From contig WQZN01000001.1 in the NCBI GenBank assembly GCA_009780695.1, forward strand, positions 186,001 through 250,000: a stretch of 64,000 nt of DNA, written 5' to 3'. A program made the translations under genes and the position numbers. Shown one piece after another: positions 44,009 to 53,035 of this stretch; the first letter of the stretch is position 1; each line of letters begins with the position of its first letter. The stretch comes from Microbacteriaceae bacterium (GTDB lineage: Bacteria > Actinomycetota > Actinomycetes > Actinomycetales > Microbacteriaceae). The notes beneath the pieces were generated by a model. That model was not told where the DNA came from and searched no databases. It saw nothing but the letters and a program-made list of their open reading frames with translations.

Positions 44009-45712
44009 TCAGGCCGGCGTCAGTGCGAGCAGCGTCTGGTTGATGTTGTTGTACCCGCTGGTGCGCGGGGCGAAGCCAGACGAGCCGGGCTTCGGCCAGC
44101 CCTTCCAGTTCGTCGTGGTGTACATTTCGCCACCGCCGCCGGGCCACAGCGCAACGAACGGCGCCTGGTCGACAACGGCCTGCTGGATGACAGCGAGCGG
44201 TGCCATGATGGCCGACTGGTTCGCCGGCGGGGTCGACTGCAGTGTGCTGATCGCGGCGTCGACATCGTTCGGGCATTTCCAGCGGCCTTGGTTGCCGTAG
44301 CCGTTCTTCTGCTCGGTCGCGCCGAGGTTGACCTGGCTGTATGCCTCATAGGCGTTGTACGGCGAACCGTTCAGGTTCGTGTTCCACAACGCCATCGTGT
44401 ACTTCTGGTTGGCCAGCTGGTCCTGTTGGAACACCGCGTCTGCCATCGACTGCTGCGTGACGGTGATGCCGAGCGCGCTCTTCCAGGCGGCGATCAGGAG
44501 CGGCGCGACGGTGACGTCGTCCGGCTGGCCGAGGTCGACGGCGAGAGCCAGCGGATAGGACTTGCCGTCTTTTGTCAGGTTGCCGCCCGTGACCGTCCAC
44601 CCGCCGTCCGTCAGGGCCTGCTTTGCGGCGGAAGCGTCCTGCGCAGCCGGCTTGTCGTAGCCACTGATGATGAGCTTGCTGTACAGCGTGGTGTCAAGGC
44701 CCGTGGTGGACGGCACCGTGAAACCGGTGCCGAGGGCCTGCACGACCGCGTTGTAGTCGATCGCGGCACGGAGCGCCTTGCGCACATTGACGTCGTCCAT
44801 CGGCGCCACGTTCACGTAGAACTGGACACCGCGCTGCGAGCCGTCCGGCCAGAAGCTGTAGCCGTTGTCCTTCGACTGCTTCAGGAAGGTGGTGAGCACG
44901 CCCTGACCACCGCCATCGGACCAGTCGACCTTGGCTTTCGAGATCTGCGACTGGATGTTCCCGACCGTGCCCTGGGGAACGATGACGACGCTCTTGACGC
45001 CGTGCGACTTTCCACCCCAGTAGTCGTCACGGATCTCGATCTCGATGCGCTCGTTGGTGAAGCTCTTCACCTTGCCGGGGCCGGTGCCGACGGGCTTCGG
45101 GTCAACGTACTTGCTGACATCGCCCTGCTTGCCGTAGATGTGCTCTGGGACGATCACCCAGTACAGCGACAGGTTGGTGTCCTCTTGGAAGTTCGGGTTG
45201 TTGTAGGGGACGACCACCGTGTAGTCATCCGTCTTGTACACGGCTTTGTTGAGGAACGGCGTCTTCGACGGGTCCGCCGCGTCCGGCGGGCCGGGGGTTC
45301 CGAAGATGAAGTTGTAGCTAAACACGACGTCGTCAGCGTTGAAGTCCTCGCCGTCGCTCCATTTCACGCCCTTGCGCAGCGTGTAGGTCGCGGTGCGGCC
45401 GTCGGAGCTGAAGGCGACGGACTCCGCCAGGTTCGGGACGAGCTTGCCGCCGTCGTCCTGGCTGACGCGGAACAGCGTCTCCCAGAACAAGCCGGAGCCG
45501 GGGGCCGAGTTGCCGCCGCCGTAGACGTTGTAGTTCTGTGGAAAGGTGTTGCCGTTGTTGATGGCGGCGCCGATGGTCAGGATGCCGTTCTTCGCGGCCC
45601 CCGTCGTGTTGCCGGTCACGGCGCCAAGGCTTGTGCAGCCGCTGAGCGTGGCAGCGGTCAATCCGGCGACACCGGTGAGCGCGAGGAAGGTCCTCCTACT
45701 CAGTTGAGTCAT
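44009..45712 (-). CDS. Opp-type (family 5) ABC solute-binding lipoprotein, importer 2
   Basis: A 567-residue binding protein of family 5. The N-terminus carries a twin-arginine motif (LSRRTFLALTG) and lipobox LSGC (C26), so it is a Tat-exported lipoprotein. Family elements are GTLFW-like SGLFWETLFRVSQDD, LVPNLAESVAFSSDGRTATY and LRKGVKWSDGEDFNADDVVF. It is last in the importer operon, its start overlapping the ATPase gene by 17 bases, with AAGGAG ten bases upstream. The ligand is probably the released high-mannose oligosaccharide, given the regulon, although peptides cannot be ruled out by sequence. Confidence 0.88.
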   Translation of the reverse strand: MTQLSRRTFLALTGVAGLTAATLSGCTSLGAVTGNTTGAAKNGILTIGAAINNGNTFPQNYNVYGGGNSAPGSGLFWETLFRVSQDDGGKLVPNLAESVAFSSDGRTATYTLRKGVKWSDGEDFNADDVVFSYNFIFGTPGPPDAADPSKTPFLNKAVYKTDDYTVVVPYNNPNFQEDTNLSLYWVIVPEHIYGKQGDVSKYVDPKPVGTGPGKVKSFTNERIEIEIRDDYWGGKSHGVKSVVIVPQGTVGNIQSQISKAKVDWSDGGGQGVLTTFLKQSKDNGYSFWPDGSQRGVQFYVNVAPMDDVNVRKALRAAIDYNAVVQALGTGFTVPSTTGLDTTLYSKLIISGYDKPAAQDASAAKQALTDGGWTVTGGNLTKDGKSYPLALAVDLGQPDDVTVAPLLIAAWKSALGITVTQQSMADAVFQQDQLANQKYTMALWNTNLNGSPYNAYEAYSQVNLGATEQKNGYGNQGRWKCPNDVDAAISTLQSTPPANQSAIMAPLAVIQQAVVDQAPFVALWPGGGGEMYTTTNWKGWPKPGSSGFAPRTSGYNNINQTLLALTPA

Positions 45713-46826
45713 GTGAGACGTGCTCCTTCTGCGAGGGGGGCGTGGCTTCATCGCCGGCCCCAGAATGTGTTGCGGTGGACTGGGGTGTGGTTTCCGAGAA
45801 CGACGGATCGTCCTCGGCGCGCCAGCACGCTGTCGCCCGCGTGCCGGATACGAAATAGGGCGGCTGCTGCGTGGTGCACTTCGGCAGGGCCACGGGGCAG
45901 CGCGCGGCGAATCGACAGCCCATGTACTCGACGGTGTTGTCGATAGGGCTGGCATCGCTGATGTCGGTGATGATCTCGTGGCCGGAGCCCTTGTATCGGG
46001 CCGGGTCAGGCGCAGCGCTGATCAGCTGACGGGTGTACGGGTGCTTGGGGTTGGCGATCACGTCCTCCGCATCGCCGTACTCGACGATCTTCCCGCCGAA
46101 CATCACGTTGACACGGTCCGCCAGGTATCGTGCGCTCGCGATGTCGTGGGTGATGTAGAGAACAGCGAGCTGATGCTCTCGGCGCAGGCGATCGAGCAGG
46201 TTGAGCACGCCGATACGGATCGAGGCATCGAGCATCGAAGTGGGCTCGTCGGCTAGAAGCACCCGGGGATTCATCGCCAGCGAACGGGCAATGGCGATGC
46301 GCTGTCGCTGGCCGCCCGACATGTCGGTCGGGTAGCGGTCGACGAACGACTCGCCCGGTGTGAGGTTGACGAGCCCCAGCAGTTCGAGCACCTTGGCGCG
46401 GACGGCACGGGGACCGCTCGCGATGCGGTGGATACGCAGGGCTCGGCCAAGGATGTAGCTGACCTTCTTCAGCGCGTTGAGCGACGCGAAGGGGTCCTGG
46501 AAGATGAGCTGCACGTTGCTGTAGTAGGCGCGCTCGGCGCGGTGCCCGTATTTCACGGGCTTGCCGTCGTACAGCAGGCTGCCTCCGGTCGGCTTGTACA
46601 CGAGGGACAGCACGCGGGCGATGGTGGTCTTCCCCGAGCCGCTCTCGCCGACCAGGGCGGTGATCTCACCGGCGTGCAGCGCGAGCGAGGCGCCGTCGAC
46701 GGCTCGCACTGTGCGGCGCCCGCCTGGAGCACGCAGGTGCACCTCGAGATCTCGCACCTCGAGGATCGGCGTCCGGTCGACGTGGTCGGCGATGGGCTTC
46801 TGCCCGGCATCCGTCCTCGTGGTCAT
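45696..46826 (-). CDS. ABC ATPase (DppF/OppF type), importer 2
   Basis: A 376-residue nucleotide-binding protein. It has Walker A GESGSGKTT, Q-loop LIFQDPFASLNAL, signature MSGGQRQR, Walker B VLLADEPTSMLD and H-loop YITHDIASARYLADR. The C-terminal oligopeptide-transport domain has a Cys pair in MGCRFAARCPVALPKC. A hydrophilic tail of about 40 residues (DDPSFSETTPQSTATHSGAG) exceeds the usual length and overlaps the next gene's start. ATGA overlap with the upstream ATPase. Confidence 0.93.
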   Translation of the reverse strand: MTTRTDAGQKPIADHVDRTPILEVRDLEVHLRAPGGRRTVRAVDGASLALHAGEITALVGESGSGKTTIARVLSLVYKPTGGSLLYDGKPVKYGHRAERAYYSNVQLIFQDPFASLNALKKVSYILGRALRIHRIASGPRAVRAKVLELLGLVNLTPGESFVDRYPTDMSGGQRQRIAIARSLAMNPRVLLADEPTSMLDASIRIGVLNLLDRLRREHQLAVLYITHDIASARYLADRVNVMFGGKIVEYGDAEDVIANPKHPYTRQLISAAPDPARYKGSGHEIITDISDASPIDNTVEYMGCRFAARCPVALPKCTTQQPPYFVSGTRATACWRAEDDPSFSETTPQSTATHSGAGDEATPPSQKEHVSHDSTE

Positions 46827-47989
46827 GCCGCGTCACCTTCCTTCACATCGTGTGCCAGCTCTTCCGCGGCCATGACTTCGTAGCCGTCACTGCCCTCCTG
46901 CTCCTGCGGGGTATGCGCCGTTGCGCCGATCGCGCCATTCGGGTTCTCGGGCGTGGACAGGTGGCAAGCCACCTTCCCGCCCGGCACCTCGAGAAGCGGC
47001 GGGAGCTCCGTATCGCATCGCGCGATGCGCTTGGGGCACCGGGGCGCGAAGGCGCAGCCCCGCGGCAGGTTGAGCAGGTCGGGGGGCGAGCCGGGGATGC
47101 CGGACAATCGCCGTACCGGCTCGCTGAGGGGCGGGAACGCCTGGCGCAACCCTTGCGTGTACGGGTGGCGCGGCGCGCGGTAGAGCTGCTCGGCGGTGCC
47201 GATCTCAACAATCTTCCCGCCGTACATGATCGCGATCTGGTCGGAGATCTCCAGCAGCAGCGACAGGTCATGCGTCACGAATGCGATGGCGAAGCCGAGG
47301 CGCTCTTGAAGGCGCAGGATCTGGGTGAGGATCTGCCGTTGCATCACGACGTCGACCGCGGTGGTCGGCTCGTCCATGAGGACGAGCTGCGGCTCGCACG
47401 CGAGCGACAGTGCGATGAGCGCGCGCTGCTGCATGCCACCGGAGAGCTCATGCGGGTACGCGTCCAAGCGGTGACTGGGGATGCCGACCATCTGAAGCAG
47501 TTCGGCAGCGCGCTCGCGTGCTTCACCCTTGCCGACAGCAGGCATGTGCTCGCGGATCACGTCGGTGAACTGGGAGCCGAGGCGCATGACGGGGTTGAGG
47601 CAGGCCATCGCGCTCTGCATGACGATCGAGATGTCGACCCATCGATAGGCGGCGAGCTCGTTCTCACTGAGTTGGGCCAGGTCGACCGCTGCCGAGCCGA
47701 TCTCGTGGTGCAGTAGCACGGAGCCCGCGCTCGTCACGGCCGGCGGACGTTGCAGACGACCGAGCGCCGCGAGCAGTGTGGACTTGCCGGACGCGGACTC
47801 ACCGGCGATCCCAAGGATCTCACCGCGGTGCAACGTGAGCGTGATGTCATCGCAGGCGCGGACGTTGCCGCGCTCGGTGATGTAGTCGACGCACAGGCCG
47901 CGCACCTCGAGGAGGGGCCTACGGGTCGGGGCCTCGTGGGGTGTCTCGGAGCGAGACTCGGTGGATTCGGCTTCCGTCATCGTGGTCAT
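46823..47989 (-). CDS. ABC ATPase (DppD/OppD type), importer 2
   Basis: A 388-residue nucleotide-binding protein. It has Walker A GESASGKST, Q-loop IVMQSAMACLNPVM, signature LSGGMQQR, Walker B LVLMDEPTTAVD, H-loop FVTHDLSLLLEISD and the Cys-bearing tail GCAFAPRCPKRIARCD. The last 50 residues are hydrophilic and acidic (HTPQEQEGSDGYEVMAAEEL) and unusual for the family. The start at 47989 is set by the ATGA overlap with the permease stop; the 607-aa track ORF is a read-back through that gene. Confidence 0.93.
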   Translation of the reverse strand: MTTMTEAESTESRSETPHEAPTRRPLLEVRGLCVDYITERGNVRACDDITLTLHRGEILGIAGESASGKSTLLAALGRLQRPPAVTSAGSVLLHHEIGSAAVDLAQLSENELAAYRWVDISIVMQSAMACLNPVMRLGSQFTDVIREHMPAVGKGEARERAAELLQMVGIPSHRLDAYPHELSGGMQQRALIALSLACEPQLVLMDEPTTAVDVVMQRQILTQILRLQERLGFAIAFVTHDLSLLLEISDQIAIMYGGKIVEIGTAEQLYRAPRHPYTQGLRQAFPPLSEPVRRLSGIPGSPPDLLNLPRGCAFAPRCPKRIARCDTELPPLLEVPGGKVACHLSTPENPNGAIGATAHTPQEQEGSDGYEVMAAEELAHDVKEGDAA

Positions 47990-48918
47990 GCCGCAACCTC
48001 CCCGCGTGCTGAGGTCTTCTGACTGGCGCGCACTCTCGCCTGACTTTTGAGGAATGCGTTCATCAGACGCATCCGCTTCGTCGAAAGGGTCGGGTTCGAC
48101 ACCTCGTCGAGCCCGAAGTTGAGCATGGTGGTCGAGAGGCCGATGAGAGCCAGGCAGAGCCCCGGCGGCACGAACCACCACCACAACCCGTTGAAGAGGG
48201 CGTTCTGGTTCGTGGCGTAGCTGATCATCAGACCCCAGCTGGGGTCGGTCGCACTGCCGATACCGAGGAACGCGATCGCCGCCTGCTGCCCGATGCCTGC
48301 GGCGATGAGGCGCAGGAACATGGGGGAGACGACACCGGAAAGGTGGGGCAGCACTTCCGACAGGACGATGCGCCAACGGGATTCCCCGACCGTCCGCAGC
48401 GCCGTGGCGAAGTCGCGGCCGCGCAGAGACATCGCCTGAGCCCGCACGGCACGCGCGCCGCCCGGCCACTCGAAAAATCCGATGATCAGGGAGACCATGA
48501 TCCAGTTCGCGTTGCCGAGGAAGCCGGCGACGATGAACAGAACAGCGAACGACGGGACGTTCTGGAAGATCAAGGTCACGGCGTTGAGGACCCGATCCGT
48601 CCAGCCGCCGATGAAGCCGCCTGTGAGGCCGACGAGCACGGTGCAAGCGATGCCGACGACGGCGCTCCCGAGGCCGACCAAGATCGAGTTGCGGGTGCCG
48701 TAGAGGAGCCAGACCAGCACGTCCTGGCCGGTGCTCGTGGTTCCAAGCAAATGCCGGGCGCTCGGCGGCTGACCGAGAGCGCTGTGGTCGTAGTCGTAGG
48801 GGCCCAGGTGCAGCACCAGGGTCGAGAACGGCTCACCGATGATAGCCACCAGGACAAACACCCCGAGGATGACGAGCCCGACCTGAACCTTGCCGAGGCT
48901 GAGGAAACGCTTCAGCAT
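47986..48918 (-). CDS. ABC permease (DppC/OppC type), importer 2
   Basis: A 310-residue permease. It has the DppC loop HLLGTTSTGQDVLVWLLYGT, the EAA loop FATALRTVGESRWRIVLSE and the closing SWGLMISYATNQNALFNG. AAGGAG stands five bases before ATG 48918, which is preferred over the GTG one codon earlier. The stop of the first permease overlaps at TGATG, the same junction as in importer 1. A basic C-terminal tail of about 30 residues (KSQARVRASQKTSARG) is present. Confidence 0.92.
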   Translation of the reverse strand: MLKRFLSLGKVQVGLVILGVFVLVAIIGEPFSTLVLHLGPYDYDHSALGQPPSARHLLGTTSTGQDVLVWLLYGTRNSILVGLGSAVVGIACTVLVGLTGGFIGGWTDRVLNAVTLIFQNVPSFAVLFIVAGFLGNANWIMVSLIIGFFEWPGGARAVRAQAMSLRGRDFATALRTVGESRWRIVLSEVLPHLSGVVSPMFLRLIAAGIGQQAAIAFLGIGSATDPSWGLMISYATNQNALFNGLWWWFVPPGLCLALIGLSTTMLNFGLDEVSNPTLSTKRMRLMNAFLKSQARVRASQKTSARGEVAA

Positions 48919-50018
48919 CACAGCTCCTTCGTGCGGGGGTCGAGCAGGACATACACCGAGTCGGCCAGGAAGTTGAACACGAGCGTGAAGGCAATGATCA
49001 TCAGCATCACGGCCTGCATCACCGGGTAGTCGCGGGTGCCCTGGGCCTGCGAGAGCAAGGTGCCGATGCCTGGGTAGATGAACACCGACTCGGCCAGGAT
49101 GACCGCGGTCAATGACCCGCCGATCGACTGGGCGAGCCCGGTGAAGTTCGGCAGCAGGGCGTTGCGGGCCGCATAGTGATTACGCACCGCGGCCGGGCGC
49201 AAGCCCTTCGCGCGGGCGAGCTGGACATAGTCCTCGTTGACGGTCGTGATCATCATGTTGCGCATGGTGAACATCCAGTTGGAGAACCCGACGATCACGA
49301 GCGTCACCATCGGAAGCACCGAGTACCACACGACGCTCAACAGGAAGATCGGGTTGAAGATGTCGGGCTTGCCGAGCGCCTCGTTATATGCGCCTTCGTT
49401 GGGCATCCATCCGTTCTTGTAGCTCACGTACCAGACGAGCAGCAGGCCAAGCCAGAACGCGGGTATCGAGGAGAAGAACATCGAGAACGGCGTGAGGATG
49501 CTGTCGAGACGGCGGCCCGGCTTCCAACCGAGACGCGCGCCGAGGTAGGTGCCGATCAGCCAGCCGATGATGGTGGAGACGAGCGCGAGGTACAGCGTCC
49601 AGGGCAACGCCTGCGAGATGATCGAGGACACCGGCAGCGGGTAGTACTGGATCGAGCGGCCGAAGTCACCGTGCAGCGTCTGGACCAGATAGTTGAAGAA
49701 GGCGACGAACAGGTTCTGGTGCGGGTCGCCGTAGCGGTCGTAGATCTGTTGGCGGACGTAGGGACTCGGCTGAGCGTGGGTCTGCGCGATGATCTGCTGG
49801 ATCATCTGCTCAGCAGGGTTTCCCGGAACGAGGCGCGGCAAGATGAAGCTCGCGAAGAGGCTGACAAAGGCGATGACTGCGTAAGTCGCGAGGCGCTTGC
49901 CCAAGTAGGCGAGGTTGCCACCGTTGCGTCGGGTGCGCCGACCTCGGGGAACGCTCGCTCGCGCGGCGCCCGGTTCCGGGGCTCCGGCATAGAGCACGGC
50001 GGTGTTTGGTGCCGACAT
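48918..50018 (-). CDS. ABC permease (DppB/OppB type), importer 2
   Basis: A 366-residue permease, first gene of the importer 2 operon. After a hydrophilic, basic N-terminal extension of about 40 residues come helix 1 (LATYAVIAFVSLFASFILPR) and LVPGNPAEQM, the DppB hallmark. The EAA loop is YVQLARAKGLRPAAVRNHY and the end segment SVFIYPGIGTLLSQAQ. AAGGAGG precedes ATG 50018. The operator at 50051 lies 33 bases upstream. The gene order permease-permease-ATPase-ATPase-binding protein is the reverse of importer 1. Confidence 0.92.
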   Translation of the reverse strand: MSAPNTAVLYAGAPEPGAARASVPRGRRTRRNGGNLAYLGKRLATYAVIAFVSLFASFILPRLVPGNPAEQMIQQIIAQTHAQPSPYVRQQIYDRYGDPHQNLFVAFFNYLVQTLHGDFGRSIQYYPLPVSSIISQALPWTLYLALVSTIIGWLIGTYLGARLGWKPGRRLDSILTPFSMFFSSIPAFWLGLLLVWYVSYKNGWMPNEGAYNEALGKPDIFNPIFLLSVVWYSVLPMVTLVIVGFSNWMFTMRNMMITTVNEDYVQLARAKGLRPAAVRNHYAARNALLPNFTGLAQSIGGSLTAVILAESVFIYPGIGTLLSQAQGTRDYPVMQAVMLMIIAFTLVFNFLADSVYVLLDPRTKEL

Positions 50019-50050
50019 CAGATCGCCTCCTTGCGCTCCGAGAAGTCTAA

Positions 50051-50062
50051 TAAACCGATTTA
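50051..50062. promoter_or_regulatory. LacI-B operator upstream of importer 2
   Basis: TAAACCGATTTA, in the context CTAATAAACCGATTTAGTTG, lies 33-44 bases before the first permease start and matches the module 3 operator at 10 or more of 12 core positions. Confidence 0.83.
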
Positions 50063-50157
50063 GTTGATAGCAGTATTAACACGACATTCGGCGCTCGTGT
50101 CAAGCGCGGCGGGCAAGCTCGGCATCGCGCGGCATCGGCCGGGCGGGCGGGGTGCGC

Positions 50158-51006
50158 TCAGCGGGACGCGAGCGCGAGCGCGCCGCTCATCTCGTCGACC
50201 CACCGCCACGGCGCATCGCGACCACCCGGCAGGGCCCGAAAGTATTCCCAGACGTCTACGCCGCCGAAGTTGGGGTAGCGGGACCCGAGTTCTTTCACAG
50301 TGCGCGCGACCTCATACGGGTCGACCCAGCCCGCGCCGTCCTCGGGATGACCGATGACACCTGCGACCAACTTGTCAGGCGGATACACGCCGCGCGCGAC
50401 GATCTCGTCGTAGCCGGCGGCCGTCGCGAGGGAGCCGTAGCCGCTGTAAAACTGCACGTTGACGAAGTCGATCTCATCACCGCGGCGGCGATACAGCTCG
50501 TCGTAGTCGAAGCCCGAGAGGTTTTCGCCACCGCTGAGGGCAGTGCCGACGGGTGCCAGCACGACGAGGAAATCCGGGCCGAAATCGGCTCGGACGGCGT
50601 CGATCAGGCCGGTCACGCCGTCGAGCGACATCGGCTGCTCAACGTCGATGTCGATGCCGTCGAAGCGATGCTCGCGCAGGAAGTCGCGAAGCAGCGGATA
50701 GAACTCGCGGAACATCGCCCCGTCGAGCTTGTCGATCGTTCCAGGGGCCCAGCCGCCCACCATCGCGAGGACGGGCAGACCGGAATCCTGAACGCCAGCG
50801 ACCTCTCGCCAGAGACCGTCGTGATACGGGTGGGTGTGCTCGTGATCGTTCACCACGACCCGGCGGTCGTCGCCAATGTGCACTGCGGCAACGATCAGAT
50901 GCGTCGCCCCGTGACGGGCGAGTGACGCAACCGGAACCTGATGCCCGCCGATCCGATGCGTTTGGTGGTAGACGACGACCCGGTGCGACTTCGGGGCGAG
51001 AGACAT
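50158..51006 (-). CDS. Cytosolic GH18 family glycosidase (ENGase/chitobiase-like)
   Basis: A 282-residue protein with a GH18 TIM barrel. The N-terminal strand is RVVVYHQTH and the catalytic DxxDxDxE motif is complete in FDGIDIDVEQPM, with E123 as acid/base. IDFVNVQFYSGYG supplies the conserved Gln-Tyr that holds the N-acetyl group, and GGVDVWEYFRALPG the end strand Trp. There is no signal peptide, so it acts in the cytosol. GH18 cleaves beta-1,4 bonds after GlcNAc. In an N-glycan regulon it may trim a chitobiose-type core or GlcNAc-bearing fragments. AGGAG stands before ATG 51006, and the LacI-B operator at 51057 is 51 bases upstream. Confidence 0.82.
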   Translation of the reverse strand: MSLAPKSHRVVVYHQTHRIGGHQVPVASLARHGATHLIVAAVHIGDDRRVVVNDHEHTHPYHDGLWREVAGVQDSGLPVLAMVGGWAPGTIDKLDGAMFREFYPLLRDFLREHRFDGIDIDVEQPMSLDGVTGLIDAVRADFGPDFLVVLAPVGTALSGGENLSGFDYDELYRRRGDEIDFVNVQFYSGYGSLATAAGYDEIVARGVYPPDKLVAGVIGHPEDGAGWVDPYEVARTVKELGSRYPNFGGVDVWEYFRALPGGRDAPWRWVDEMSGALALASR

Positions 51007-51056
51007 CCGTTTCTCCTGTCCTCACGGGCAGCACTGTCCGCGTGATGTCGCCATAA

Positions 51057-51070
51057 TAAACCGATATAGC
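51057..51070. promoter_or_regulatory. LacI-B operator upstream of the cytosolic GH18 gene
   Basis: TAAACCGATATAGC lies 51 bases before the GH18 start and 35 bases past the stop of the ABC exporter gene. It matches the operator at 42641 in 12 of the 13 core bases. Confidence 0.87.
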
Positions 51071-51104
51071 TGACGGGCCACCGCTCCCTGTTCCGCGACC
51101 GCAG

Positions 51105-52964
51105 CTAGCCGTTCTTGTGAACGCGATAGCCGGCCGCCTGCAGGTCGAAGGCTTCCCGGTACCACTCGCTCGAGCGGTACACCTCCGCGGGCGAGCCGGC
51201 CGAGGTGATGCGGCCGTGCTCGACGACGATCACCCGGTCAGCGCGGGCCGCATGCGAGAGGCGATGTGTCACGAGCACCAGCGTGCCGCCCCGCAGAGAG
51301 CCTTCGATGTGATCGAGTAGGTCCGATTCGGCGTACGGGTCGAGGGCCGAGGTCGGCTCGTCGAACAAGGCGATCTCGCTGCGGCGGGCGTGCAGGATCG
51401 TGCGGGCGATTGCGAGCCGCTGCCACTGGCCGCCCGAGAGGTCCGTGCCGTTCCCATCCGCGTCGATGTAGAGATAGGAGTCGAGGCCGCTCAGCACACC
51501 GCGCTCGTCTCTCGTGGTCTTCCCGCCGAACACGACGCCCGAGAAGGTGACCCTGCTGGTCTTGGGTCGCAGGACGTTCGTCGATCTCGCCGTGCGCAGT
51601 TCGGAGAGGCCGACGCGGTCGAGCTCGGCGAGCATCGCCTCCTCCTCGTTCTCGAGCTCCGGGTCGCCGCAGGCGAGGTTCTCGCGGATGCTCAGCGGGA
51701 ACTTGGCGAAGTCTTGGTTCATCACAGCCATCGACAGCCGCGGCCCGGTGCTCTGCCGTACCGCTCCGCCGGTCGGTTCGTAGAGCCCCGTCAGGATCTT
51801 CACAAGGGTCGACTTCCCCGCGCCGTTCGGACCGACGATGCAGGTCATGCCACCACGTCGGATGACGCCCTCGACGCCGTGCAGCACGTCGGCCTCTGCT
51901 GCCGGGTAGCGGTAGCAGACACCCAACAGTTCGACGGCATTACCCGGGTCGACGACGTCTGCGCGTGGCTCGGGCGCCTTCGGGCGAGCGAGGACGAAAG
52001 ACATGAGCGATGTGCAGGGCGCTTGGAAGGCGGCCAGCTGATTCACCCCGTTGACGACGCCCCAGAACATGTTCCCCACGTTCATGAGCACGCCCAGCAC
52101 GAGCACGATCGAGTACGGTCGCGCGGGATCCATGTACACGGCGCACGCAACGACCGAGGCGGCCGCGGGGACCAGTTGCGTTCCTGTGAGGTACCAGCCC
52201 GCGCGATAACGCAGGCTATTGACCCGCCCGAGGACACGGAACTGATCGAGGAACCACTGGCGGGGGGCCCACTGCTGCATCCGGAAGATGCGCAGGTCCT
52301 TCGCAAACTCGGCCTCCATAGCCACATTTGAGATGGCGTCGATGCGCTGCCGCATTCCCGAGAAGTTCTCCTCGAGCCGCCACATGAGCCGGTCGAACTT
52401 CAGCTGCACATACATCGAGGGCACCATGCCGACGACCAGGATGACCGGGAACCAACGTCCGACTGTCAGTGCAAGACCGAGCATCGGGACGAGCCCTACC
52501 GCCGACTGCAGAAGTGTCATGAAAGACCAGACGAGCTGCGCAGACTGGTCCATCGCCTGCTTTGCCTGGGTCTTGCGCGAGATGAGCTCCGGCGACTCGT
52601 GCATCCCCATGCCGGGCCAACGGGCGATCGCGTCCTGGTACATCTGATGTAGGCGCCCCCGCATGAGGTCGAAGGCGCTCAACTGCATCGGCACCGTCAG
52701 CTGCCCGAGCACGCCCTCGACGAGGAACATCGAGCCGAGCAGTGCGAGCAGGATCCCCAGCCCATACTGCTGTGCCACAGTCGGACCGTGTGTCTGCAGG
52801 TAGACGAGCCCCGTAGGCACGAGCGCGGTAAGGAAGCGCAGCGCCATCAGGCCCCAGAACTGAACTCCGGTGAAGCGGATGAGCGTTGAGATGCACCTCG
52901 TCATCGCGAATCGGACTCGCGGGAACGTGTCTACACCGTCAGCAGCCTGTGCGGGTGCGGTCAT
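51105..52964 (-). CDS. ABC exporter, fused permease-ATPase, substrate unknown
   Basis: A 619-residue half-transporter of the type I exporter group. The N-terminal membrane domain (residues 40-345) has about five or six helices (FWGLMALRFLTALVPTGLVY, YGLGILLALLGSMFLVEGV, VILVVGMVPSMYV). The ATPase domain has Walker A GPNGAGKST, signature LSGGQWQR, Walker B IALFDEPTSALD and H-loop LVTHRLS. An insertion of about 40 residues (RPKTSRVTFSGVVFGGKTTR and onward) separates the helical subdomain from the signature. It works as a dimer. It follows GH92 by 71 bases in the same direction and is probably cotranscribed. An exporter in a glycan-uptake regulon is unexpected; the substrate may be an oligosaccharide, peptide or lipid-linked sugar. 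Confidence 0.83.
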   Translation of the reverse strand: MTAPAQAADGVDTFPRVRFAMTRCISTLIRFTGVQFWGLMALRFLTALVPTGLVYLQTHGPTVAQQYGLGILLALLGSMFLVEGVLGQLTVPMQLSAFDLMRGRLHQMYQDAIARWPGMGMHESPELISRKTQAKQAMDQSAQLVWSFMTLLQSAVGLVPMLGLALTVGRWFPVILVVGMVPSMYVQLKFDRLMWRLEENFSGMRQRIDAISNVAMEAEFAKDLRIFRMQQWAPRQWFLDQFRVLGRVNSLRYRAGWYLTGTQLVPAAASVVACAVYMDPARPYSIVLVLGVLMNVGNMFWGVVNGVNQLAAFQAPCTSLMSFVLARPKAPEPRADVVDPGNAVELLGVCYRYPAAEADVLHGVEGVIRRGGMTCIVGPNGAGKSTLVKILTGLYEPTGGAVRQSTGPRLSMAVMNQDFAKFPLSIRENLACGDPELENEEEAMLAELDRVGLSELRTARSTNVLRPKTSRVTFSGVVFGGKTTRDERGVLSGLDSYLYIDADGNGTDLSGGQWQRLAIARTILHARRSEIALFDEPTSALDPYAESDLLDHIEGSLRGGTLVLVTHRLSHAARADRVIVVEHGRITSAGSPAEVYRSSEWYREAFDLQAAGYRVHKNG

Positions 52965-53035
52965 CAGTGTCCGCTCCTTCGTGAATCGGTGCCGGAGTGC
53001 GACGGTTCGCACTCGGGTCGCGGGCCGCCATACCG

